DNA of 29,130 nt from CAYVTD01 sp964577665 (GTDB taxonomy: Bacteria; Bacteroidota; Ignavibacteria; Kapaibacteriales; UBA2268), in contig CAZOBD010000029.1 in the NCBI GenBank assembly GCA_964577665.1, positions 1-29,130 of the forward strand, given 5' to 3'. The notes under the pieces are model-generated. The model ran no database searches, was not told the DNA's origin, and worked only from the letters and a program-made list of their open reading frames with translations. Every line of letters begins with the position of its first letter. The first letter of the stretch is position 1. This document shows positions 15,579 to 22,537 of the stretch, piece by piece. The position numbers were made by a program, and so were the translations under genes.

Positions 15579-16792
15579 GACCAATCCCTCACTAATTTTC
15601 TGTCGCCAATATAGAGTTCATTCGGTGAATTCGGGTCGAGCGCCCATTTCATTCTTTCTATGCCTTCTATTATGTCTTTCACAGTGCCGCATGTAGAAAG
15701 CCTTACCCAGCCCTCCATGCCGAATTCCACGCCGGGGACGACCGCTACGCGCACTTTTTCAAGCAGGAACTCAGCCAGTTTGGTGCTGTCTTTCATGTAG
15801 TTGCTGAAATCGGCAAATGTGTAAAATGTACCCTTCGGCTCGAAAAAGTTGATGCCGTCGAAAGCATGAAGCTGCTGGTTCATTACGTGGGCATTGTTTT
15901 CAAGAGTGGTTCTCAGCGCTTCTACGGGGGTCTGCCTGCCGTTAACCGCAGCGGCGGCGGCTTTCTGCAGAACCACTGACGGACCCGATGTCTGATGCCC
16001 CTGTATGTTTGCCATTATTTCCCAAAGGCGCTTGTTCATAACTCCCCAGCCGATTCGGTAGCCCGTCATGGCATAAGATTTTGAAACGCCGTTAACAATT
16101 ATCATCTTGTTGTTTTCTGAGTGGTCTTTCACGTAGTTCCAAGGATTGTACCACTTCACGCCTGTAAAAGTGAGACGGTGGTAAATGTCGTCCATAATCA
16201 GCCAATAGCCCTTCTTTTCACAGAAATCAACTATGTCTGCAATGAACTCCTCGGGATATATCGAGCCGCTCGGATTGTTGGGGCTGTTTATCATTATTGC
16301 TTTGGTATAGCTTGTGCAGTGGTCTTCAATGTCTTTCAAACGCGGAACGAAACTGCCGTCTTCGGCGTAAACCGGAACGGGTATGGCTCCGCAGAGCTTT
16401 ACCATTTCGGGATAGCTTACCCAGTATGGAGCCGGATAAACAACTTCGTCTTGGGGGTCTAATATCGCCTGAAGAGCGACCATAATAGTCTGCTTTGCTC
16501 CTGAGGAAATAATTACGTTTTCGGGAGAGGGTGAAAAGCCGTACCATTCTTCAGTGTATCTGATTGCTGCCTGTTTCATTTCGCGGGTGCCGTCTGCGGG
16601 AGCGTAGCGCGTTTCGCCGGTATTTACGTTGGAAACGGCGCCAACAATAGCGTCGATGGGAGCCTTGCTTTTAGGCTCGCCGCCGCCGAGATGTATCAGC
16701 GGTTCGCCTTTTTGCTTGAGGATGGCTGCTATTTCGTTCAGCCTCAGCGTGGCGGACTGCTTGATCGATTTGCCTATTAAACTGAAACTCAT
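15575..16792 (-). CDS. Class I/II pyridoxal-phosphate aminotransferase (aspartate aminotransferase-like)
   Basis: A 405-residue fold-type I aminotransferase. Visible PLP-site residues are SGAK (97-100), N173 in SPNNPSG, D201 and Y204 in MDDIYH, the Schiff-base lysine K238 in NGVSKSYAMTGYRIGW with R246, and a C-terminal carboxylate-binding arginine in VRLSTCG. The spacing is that of the AspB/subgroup I-gamma aspartate aminotransferases, giving oxaloacetate and glutamate from aspartate and 2-oxoglutarate. The exact amino donor cannot be proven by sequence. It is the first gene of an operon with pckA, overlapping it by 4 nt. That pairing supports an aspartate-oxaloacetate-PEP route. AGGAG lies 15 nt and AAGAGA just before the start. 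Confidence 0.92.
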   Translation of the reverse strand: MSFSLIGKSIKQSATLRLNEIAAILKQKGEPLIHLGGGEPKSKAPIDAIVGAVSNVNTGETRYAPADGTREMKQAAIRYTEEWYGFSPSPENVIISSGAKQTIMVALQAILDPQDEVVYPAPYWVSYPEMVKLCGAIPVPVYAEDGSFVPRLKDIEDHCTSYTKAIMINSPNNPSGSIYPEEFIADIVDFCEKKGYWLIMDDIYHRLTFTGVKWYNPWNYVKDHSENNKMIIVNGVSKSYAMTGYRIGWGVMNKRLWEIMANIQGHQTSGPSVVLQKAAAAAVNGRQTPVEALRTTLENNAHVMNQQLHAFDGINFFEPKGTFYTFADFSNYMKDSTKLAEFLLEKVRVAVVPGVEFGMEGWVRLSTCGTVKDIIEGIERMKWALDPNSPNELYIGDRKLVRDWS

Positions 16793-17154
16793 TTCTCTTG
16801 TATTACTCCTGTAATAATGAAAATTTTGTTTATTTAAAAAACTTTTATTTCAACAAGTTAAAAAACCACACCCTTTTCATGCAGGTTTGGTTAAAAAAGA
16901 ACAAACTTGTAAAATTTTTACAAGATTTACAAATTTTTTTTTAATTTTTTATGAATTTCTGTGAAAAGATGTGGTTTTATGAGGTTTTTCTTCAACGCTC
17001 ACGGCACTTATGAAGGCTCTTTAGCATTTTATCCCTTGAAAAGATGTGCTTAAGGTCTGTGTGGACTCCTTTTTCTTATTTATTGTCATCAAAATATTTT
17101 GTCATAAATTATTTATTGATTACATTTACTTTTTTAAAAAGAGTTATGTAAAGA
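16793..17154. other. Divergent intergenic region with inverted and direct repeats
   Basis: 362 nt between the aminotransferase (-) and recO (+), so promoters for both should lie here. It holds an imperfect inverted repeat (AAAACCACACCCTTTTCA at 16862-16879 against TGAAAAGATGTGGTTTT at 16962-16978) and a perfect palindrome at 16906-16924 (CTTGTAAAA/TTTTACAAG). A second copy of TGAAAAGATGTG lies at 17037-17048. No small gene is evident. Confidence 0.6.
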
Positions 17155-17892
17155 ATGATAATAACTACGGATGCAGTAGTTCTAAACGGACGTAAATACG
17201 GCGATACCAGTAAAATTATCTCACTTTTCACGGAAGAACAAGGGAAAGTGCCGCTGATAGCAAAGGGTGCGCGCGGAAAAAAAAATAAATTCGGCAGTGC
17301 ACTCGACCCCTTAAGCTGTATTACAGCAACCTATTATTTCAAACCGGGGCGCGAACTTCAAACTATAACGGCAGCAGATATAATTTTTCCTGTCCGCAGG
17401 ATACAGGATTCCATAATTCATCTTGCCTACGGTTTGGCAGCTCTTGAGACTGTTTCCCAAGCTATGCCGCCGTTGGAAGAAAATCATTACGTTTACGAAC
17501 TTCTTATTAATATTATCAGTTATTTGAACGAAAAACCCGGCAATCCTTTTTCTGCATACGTAAAATGTCAGATAGAGCTTGCCCGGCTTCTTGGTTTTAA
17601 AATAAGTACATTCCCGTCAAAATCATGCGGCAGTAAAAAAAAGATGTTTTCAATTGAAAACGGAGCAGCGGTTGATAGTTTTTCCGATTCTAATAATAAT
17701 ATTGTGTATCTCAATGAAAATATTTTAGATAATTTTCATATATTAAGTAATGTTACTTTTAATGAAAGTGCAGAAATCTGTTTTGAAAAAAGCGACGAAA
17801 CTATTATAATTAATTTCTTTAAAAAATATTTCGGTTTTCATCTGGAAAGAAAGTTTTCCTGGAAGAGCCTGAATCTGATTAATTTATTTTAA
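17155..17892 (+). CDS. recO: DNA repair protein RecO
   Basis: RecO binds single-stranded DNA and SSB and, with RecR, loads RecA at gaps (RecF pathway). The 245 residues have the N-terminal OB-fold (TDAVVLNGRKYGDTSKIISLFTEEQGKVPLIAKGARGKKNKFGSAL) and a helical C-terminal domain containing CQIELARLLGF. Many RecO proteins carry a CxxC...CxxC zinc site after this helix. Here the segment reads PSKSCGSKKKMFSIENG with only one cysteine, so the zinc site looks lost. The last 70 residues are richer in A+T and less conserved. It opens a tight plus-strand run: the next gene starts 15 nt after its stop. Confidence 0.9.
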   Translation: MIITTDAVVLNGRKYGDTSKIISLFTEEQGKVPLIAKGARGKKNKFGSALDPLSCITATYYFKPGRELQTITAADIIFPVRRIQDSIIHLAYGLAALETVSQAMPPLEENHYVYELLINIISYLNEKPGNPFSAYVKCQIELARLLGFKISTFPSKSCGSKKKMFSIENGAAVDSFSDSNNNIVYLNENILDNFHILSNVTFNESAEICFEKSDETIIINFFKKYFGFHLERKFSWKSLNLINLF

Positions 17893-17907
17893 ACATATAG
17901 ATTTCAA

Positions 17908-19224
17908 ATGATCTTAGACATTTTTATAACAGCCTTTTTGGTCTTTTTGAACGGATTCTTCGTAGCGGCAGAATTTTCTCTTGTAAAGGTAAGAGCTTCA
18001 CAGCTTCAGCTTCGCGCAGCAGCGGGAAGCAATCTGGCAAAGCTTACAAAAAAACTAACTGACAATCTCGATGAATACCTGTCCGCAACCCAGCTTGGCA
18101 TAACGCTTGCCAGTCTCGGCCTCGGATGGATAGGAGAGTCAGTGGTAGCAAGCATTATCATCGATATTATGCATTGGCTGGGCATTAACGTGAGTCATGA
18201 AATTGCCCATCAGGCGGCTTTGCCGATTGCATTTGTTACAATTACCGTCCTGCATATTGTTTTCGGTGAACTCGCTCCGAAGACAATGGCAATCCAAAAA
18301 GCGGAAACGATTTCAATGGGAGTATCCTTTCCCATGAGAGTTTTTTACTTTATTTTTAAACCCTTTATATGGTCCCTCAATGCGTTTGCAAATTATTTCA
18401 TCAAGCTAATCGGATTTCATTCTATAAGAGAGGAATCTGATCTGCATAGTTCCGACGAACTGCGTTTTCTAATCAAAGAAAGTACTCAAAGCGGAGTAAT
18501 TGAGCTGTCTGAACACAAGCTTTTGGAAAATGTTTTCGAGTTTTCAGACATCCCTGTCAAGCAGATTATGGTGCCGCGAGGAAGAATTTTCGGTGTAGAG
18601 ATAGAGACCAATCCTGATGAGATAATTGAAAGCTTCATTGAAGAGGGATATTCGCGTGTACCTGTTTATAAACATACATTGGATAATATTATAGGTGTTA
18701 TCTATGCTAAAGATTTTTTGACTATGCTGCAGCATAGTAACCTGATTATTGTGAAAGACCTTATAAGACCTGCATATTTTGTCAATGAAGAAGAAAAGAT
18801 CAACAAGCTCCTGACAGATATGCAGAGACGTAAATATCACATAGCAATAGTGCTCGATGAATTCGGAGGAACCGCAGGCCTTGTTTCCTTAGAAGATATC
18901 ATAGAAGAAATTGTCGGCGAGATACAGGATGAGTACGATCAGGAAAGCCCGATAATAATAAAAACCGGAGAAAACGAATTTTCTGTTTCCGCTCATGCCA
19001 CTATAGACGATGCCAATGAATATCTGCCCGAGCCACTTCCCGAAGCTGACGGATACGAAAGTGTCGGAGGACTGGTAATAAATGAAATTGGGAGGATTCC
19101 GGAGCTTTATGAAGAGATAACCATAGGAAATTATTCATTTAAAATAATGAAGCGTACCAAGCGGTCTATTGAGTTGATAAAAATGGAATATATGAAAAAA
19201 GATGATGAAGAAACAGAGAAATAA
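17908..19224 (+). CDS. CNNM/CBS-domain membrane protein (HlyC/CorC family)
   Basis: A 438-residue integral membrane protein of the CNNM-CBS-CorC_HlyC family, related to magnesium or cation exporters such as CorC, MpfA and YtfL. The N-terminal CNNM domain (1-190) has FFVAAEFSLVKVRASQL, ATQLGITLASLGLGWIGE and FGELAPKTMAIQ, all typical. A CBS pair (about 206-330) has VMVPR-type IMVPRGRIFGVE and YSRVPVYKHTLDNIIGVIYAKD, plus HIAIVLDEFGGTAGLVSLEDIIEEIVGEI. The C-terminal CorC_HlyC domain is at about 345-428. It overlaps the following M16 peptidase gene by 23 nt. The transported ion is not provable from sequence, and the old label 'hemolysin' is probably misleading. Confidence 0.92.
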   Translation: MILDIFITAFLVFLNGFFVAAEFSLVKVRASQLQLRAAAGSNLAKLTKKLTDNLDEYLSATQLGITLASLGLGWIGESVVASIIIDIMHWLGINVSHEIAHQAALPIAFVTITVLHIVFGELAPKTMAIQKAETISMGVSFPMRVFYFIFKPFIWSLNAFANYFIKLIGFHSIREESDLHSSDELRFLIKESTQSGVIELSEHKLLENVFEFSDIPVKQIMVPRGRIFGVEIETNPDEIIESFIEEGYSRVPVYKHTLDNIIGVIYAKDFLTMLQHSNLIIVKDLIRPAYFVNEEEKINKLLTDMQRRKYHIAIVLDEFGGTAGLVSLEDIIEEIVGEIQDEYDQESPIIIKTGENEFSVSAHATIDDANEYLPEPLPEADGYESVGGLVINEIGRIPELYEEITIGNYSFKIMKRTKRSIELIKMEYMKKDDEETEK

Positions 19225-20500
19225 AAGATTCATTCCATCGGCTAAAATCAACCACGGCAATGCGGCAGTATCCGCTTTTCAAAAAACAGTCTTAGGCAAT
19301 GGTGTAATAGTTTTAAGCGAGGAAGTGCCCAGTGTAGAGTCTTTTTCCGTGGGAATTTCTCTCGGGCTCGGTTCTGTTAACGATCCGCCGGATATGTCGG
19401 GGATTGCGCATTTTCTTGAGCATGCCGTTTTCCGCCGTACTAAAAACAAGACTACGCGCCAGATTGCTTCCGGATTTGAATCTGTCGGTGCATTTACCAA
19501 TGCTTTCACTACGAAAGAGCAGACATGTTTTTACGTGCGCTCACTTAAAAGCCATTTTGTCAGGACCTTCAATCTGTTGGCGGAACTTGTTTTCAAACCT
19601 GTTTTTCTGGAAAAAGAATTCCAAACCGAGAAAATGATAATTCTCGAAGAAATAAAATCTTATGAAGATGATCCCGAAGAGCTGATATGCGATACTGCCG
19701 ATGCCCTGATATTCGGCAGTCATCCGGCAGGGAAACCGATAACGGGTACTGAGGAAAGCATAAAAAGAATCGGTATCGAAGACTTGAAAATGTTTCACCG
19801 TACGAATTATCTTCCGGGGAATATTACTGTCGCATCAGCAGGAAATCTTGCGCATGAAAGACTGGTAAGGCATACCGAAAAAATAATCGGAAGTATTCGG
19901 AATAGGTATATTCCTCAGGATATACAAGAATTTACTTTTACCGCGCCGCAGTCAATTGAAGAAAGGAAACCTTTTACGCAGGCACATCTTCTGTATGCAA
20001 AGCAGGTGCCCGGGCTTCGCACTAAGGAAAGATATCCGCTGGCTGTACTTAACGTACTGCTTGGAGACGGTATGAGCTCACGCCTTTATCAGCAGATACG
20101 TGAAAAACGCGGGCTTGCTTACAGCGTTGATTCTTCAGTTCAAATGCTGACCGGAGCAGGAGTTTTTTATATTTATGCCGCTTTAGAGGAAAAAAATGCG
20201 GCGAAAGCCCAAAAGCTCATTGAAAATGAACTGAGGAAATTGACAGATAACAAACTTACAGCCGCAGAAATCTCACGTGCCAAGCAGCAGTTGAAATCCG
20301 AAATAGTGATGTCGATGGAGAGCATGTCGTCGCGTATGCAGTCCATGATTAAAAGTGAATATATCACAGGCAGGCAGGAAAGTACTCTTGAAAAAATCCA
20401 AATAGTGGACAGCATATCTCACGGCGATTTGAAAAAATGTGCCGAAATGTATCTCAGCCCGGAGGGTTGGAACAGAATACTTTTTCTGCCGGAAAATTAG
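19202..20500 (+). CDS. M16 family zinc metallopeptidase (processing-peptidase-like)
   Basis: A 432-residue pitrilysin-family peptidase resembling mitochondrial processing peptidase beta and Bacillus MlpA/YmxG. The inverted zinc motif is H70-FLEH74, with the third ligand E150 in IILEEIKSYEDDPEE, the spacing expected for the family. The inactive C-terminal half carries MSSRLYQQIREKRGLAYSVDS, which contributes the R/Y substrate-binding pair. The gene begins within the end of the upstream CNNM/CBS gene (23-nt overlap, different frame), so translation is coupled. No signal peptide is seen, so it is probably cytoplasmic. It converges with the cyclase gene, leaving 7 nt between the two stop codons. 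Confidence 0.93.
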   Translation: MMKKQRNKRFIPSAKINHGNAAVSAFQKTVLGNGVIVLSEEVPSVESFSVGISLGLGSVNDPPDMSGIAHFLEHAVFRRTKNKTTRQIASGFESVGAFTNAFTTKEQTCFYVRSLKSHFVRTFNLLAELVFKPVFLEKEFQTEKMIILEEIKSYEDDPEELICDTADALIFGSHPAGKPITGTEESIKRIGIEDLKMFHRTNYLPGNITVASAGNLAHERLVRHTEKIIGSIRNRYIPQDIQEFTFTAPQSIEERKPFTQAHLLYAKQVPGLRTKERYPLAVLNVLLGDGMSSRLYQQIREKRGLAYSVDSSVQMLTGAGVFYIYAALEEKNAAKAQKLIENELRKLTDNKLTAAEISRAKQQLKSEIVMSMESMSSRMQSMIKSEYITGRQESTLEKIQIVDSISHGDLKKCAEMYLSPEGWNRILFLPEN

Positions 20501-20507
20501 TTTGTTG

Positions 20508-21575
20508 CTATTCCACGCACATAAGTTCTGTTTCTTCTTTTTTACCTTTCAGCTTATGGCTGCCCATATCCTTAAATGAATACTGTTCGCTGCCGGTTAC
20601 ATCTGCCAATGCTTTAGATAAAAGCAGCCTGCATCCGAGCCTGCTGCACAGTTCCTGTATTCTTGAGGCAGTATTTACGGTATCTCCGTGAAAAACAATT
20701 TCCTGTTTCAGGTAACCTACTTCTGTCGTAACCACCGTGCCGATGTGCATACCCGCTTTGAATTCAGGTATGATGCCATATTTTTTTTGGTAATATTTAG
20801 CCTGTTTCATTACAGATTTTTCTGCAAGGAAGAAACAATTTATGCACTGAGAATTTTTCAATCCGTGTTTTTTTAGCCATGTGATAACGATTTCATCGCC
20901 GACATACTGATATATTTCTCCTTTGGTATTTTCAACCGGAAGAGAAACATCATAGAAAAAATCTTTGATAAAACTGCTGTAATCCTTATGGCCCAGTTTT
21001 TCAGCTATTGATGTGGAGGATTTCAAGTCAAGAAACATAAATATCCTTTCTTCCTCCTGCGGCTTGGAGTATTTGCCGAGAAAATTATTTAAAAAAACTC
21101 TGCCGCCCATTTTTTTCATCATCTGAATGAAAAGATTGATAAAAAAACTGCCTGCCAAGACATAAATATAAACAGAAAAAATACCTTTGTACCTGTAAAA
21201 TTCGGCAAGCTCTTCATATATCACAATTATTCCCAGCAGTTTTCCAAATACAAATAAGAACAGAAAATATGTGATATTTATCCAAATAAAAAGGAAAAAT
21301 GTTCTGAAGATCAAAACAAGATAGAATGGTATTTTTTTTACTCTTGAAGGGAAGATATACAACTCAAACACAGCATTTACAAAACCGAAAAACAAGCCGA
21401 TGGCAGACATACCGATAGTTGGGTAAAGAATTTTGAAATCCACTTTTTCCAATATGGGGTAGATGTGCTTTACATTTGATATTATAATTAAATCAAGGAA
21501 AAGGAAGGCAAACACCCAGAATCCCGTAATAAACAGGAAGTATTTCAGACTGAATATTTTATTTTTGTACGGCAT
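20508..21575 (-). CDS. Membrane-bound class III adenylate/guanylate cyclase
   Basis: A 355-residue protein with four or more hydrophobic membrane segments (about 13-33, 52-75, 85-118, 132-152) and a class III cyclase catalytic domain (about 175-350). Metal-binding D183 (FMFLDLKSST) and D227 (YQYVGDEIV) are present, as are transition-state residues N301 and R305 in FHGDTVNTASR and the HKLKGKKE loop near the end. All key catalytic residues are kept, so it should be active, making a cyclic nucleotide on the cytoplasmic side. D298 favours ATP, but substrate choice needs assay. No cyclic-nucleotide-binding regulator is in the window. It stands alone on the minus strand between two plus-strand units. 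Confidence 0.9.
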   Translation of the reverse strand: MPYKNKIFSLKYFLFITGFWVFAFLFLDLIIISNVKHIYPILEKVDFKILYPTIGMSAIGLFFGFVNAVFELYIFPSRVKKIPFYLVLIFRTFFLFIWINITYFLFLFVFGKLLGIIVIYEELAEFYRYKGIFSVYIYVLAGSFFINLFIQMMKKMGGRVFLNNFLGKYSKPQEEERIFMFLDLKSSTSIAEKLGHKDYSSFIKDFFYDVSLPVENTKGEIYQYVGDEIVITWLKKHGLKNSQCINCFFLAEKSVMKQAKYYQKKYGIIPEFKAGMHIGTVVTTEVGYLKQEIVFHGDTVNTASRIQELCSRLGCRLLLSKALADVTGSEQYSFKDMGSHKLKGKKEETELMCVE

Positions 21576-21741
21576 TTATATGACCTGAAAAGTACAAATA
21601 TATGAAATAAACCCGGCTGAACTTAAGAATCAATATTTTTAAAAAAAATTTGTATCTGCTCTGAAACTTTAAGGCAATTTTAACGAACTATACATTAAGA
21701 ACTTAACTTTAATATTTTGAAAAAACAAAAGGAGTAGAAAA

Positions 21742-21963
21742 ATGAAAAAAGCAATTGCAGCTGCGGCATTGATTACGCTTATAGCTTTAGCAGGCTGTTC
21801 GACGGAATCAATAACAGGTCCGGAAAATGAAAAAGCTTCCGGCGAAGAAATTTTAAACAAGGAATTAATTCATCCCATACCCGATTACAGAGACCACATT
21901 TCTCTGGATGAAGCACCGTATCCTAAAAAATATCAGGTTATTATTCCCGTAAAAAGAAACTGA
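21742..21963 (+). CDS. Small lipoprotein of unknown function
   Basis: A 73-residue protein with a type II signal peptide: MKKAIAAAALITLIALAGC, the lipobox cysteine being C19. The mature part is about 55 residues, polar, with GPENEKASGEEILNKE and a C-terminal YPKKYQVIIPVKRN. No domain is recognised. AAAGGAG lies 7 nt before the ATG and a terminator follows the stop, so it is a complete single-gene unit. An aspartate does not follow the cysteine (it is CSTES), which in E. coli rules would send it to the outer membrane, but sorting rules in this phylum differ. Confidence 0.85.
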   Translation: MKKAIAAAALITLIALAGCSTESITGPENEKASGEEILNKELIHPIPDYRDHISLDEAPYPKKYQVIIPVKRN

Positions 21964-21992
21964 TTGGTATCTGTTAAATACTAAAAAACCTT

Positions 21993-22031
21993 AATCCTTT
22001 CTTCTAAAAGTAGAGAGGATTTTTCTTTTTT
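21993..22031 (+). terminator. Terminator after the small lipoprotein gene
   Basis: Arms AATCCTTTC and GAGAGGATT (one mismatch) with an 11-nt loop are followed by a T-rich tract interrupted by a single C. It lies 29 nt past the stop codon. Confidence 0.75.
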
Positions 22032-22132
22032 CAAATATATTTTCCCCCTATTATTAAAATAAATTTATTATTTCTTCTGTTTTTTTACTCTCTTTTTCTT
22101 CTGTTTTTTTTTCTTCAACAATTCAGATTTTT

Positions 22133-22160
22133 GTCATTCCAAGCTTGTTTCGGAATCTCA
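22133..22160 (+). repeat. Partial copy of the GTCATTCC element
   Basis: Matches 7233-7260 at 24 of 28 positions, keeping GTCATTCC, CTTGTT and CGGAATCTCA. The right half of the 88-bp element is missing here. Confidence 0.7.
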
Positions 22161-22216
22161 CGATTGAGGAACACACTCTTAAATCCCCTCTCAAGAGGGA
22201 ACAATTTTTGATTTTT

Positions 22217-22250
22217 AGATGTCCGACAACTTGAAGGTGCCTGACACCTT
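22217..22250. repeat. Composite palindrome fragment (AGATGTCCGACAACTT + AAGGTGCCTGACACCTT)
   Basis: The right part is a palindrome with arms AAGGTG and CACCTT. The left part contains AGATGTC-CGAC, resembling one half of the 87-119 palindrome. It looks like a mosaic of two repeat families. Confidence 0.5.
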
Positions 22251-22494
22251 GCTTAAATAATCATTCCATTGAGTAATTCCTTTAATCATGGGTGTTTCTT
22301 CTTAAGATAAAAATTCTTAGAATTTAAATCCCTCATTTAACAAGTCTAACAAAAATATCGGAATATAAATTAAATTAATTTGAAAAAAATATTAAATACT
22401 TTTAAGAAAATATTTGGTAAATTAAAATGCTTTAATTATATTAGTTAAAAAATATTAATGACAAATGTTTATCAGAGGCTGCCATGTGGAGAAT

Positions 22495-22537
22495 CAATTA
22501 CGAATTACGAATTACGAATTACGATAAACAATTACGA
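22495..22537 (+). repeat. Heptamer array (GAATTAC type) just before the C25 peptidase start
   Basis: Reads as CAATTAC, three GAATTAC, GATAAAC, AATTAC, then GA before the ATG at 22538. In the frame of the following gene it would encode NYELRITNYDKQLR. A longer array of the same family lies after the gene at 27434-27520. Confidence 0.85.

Larger units (their letters stand above)
22032..22494. other. Gene-free stretch with several dispersed-repeat fragments
   Basis: No supported gene. It contains a T-rich tract, a 28-nt fragment related to the left end of the 88-bp element (22133-22160), a TCCCCTCT/AGAGGGA hairpin (22184-22200) and a palindrome AAGGTG-CCTGA-CACCTT (22234-22250). The promoter of the C25 peptidase should lie in the AT-rich 22260-22480 part. 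Confidence 0.6.
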
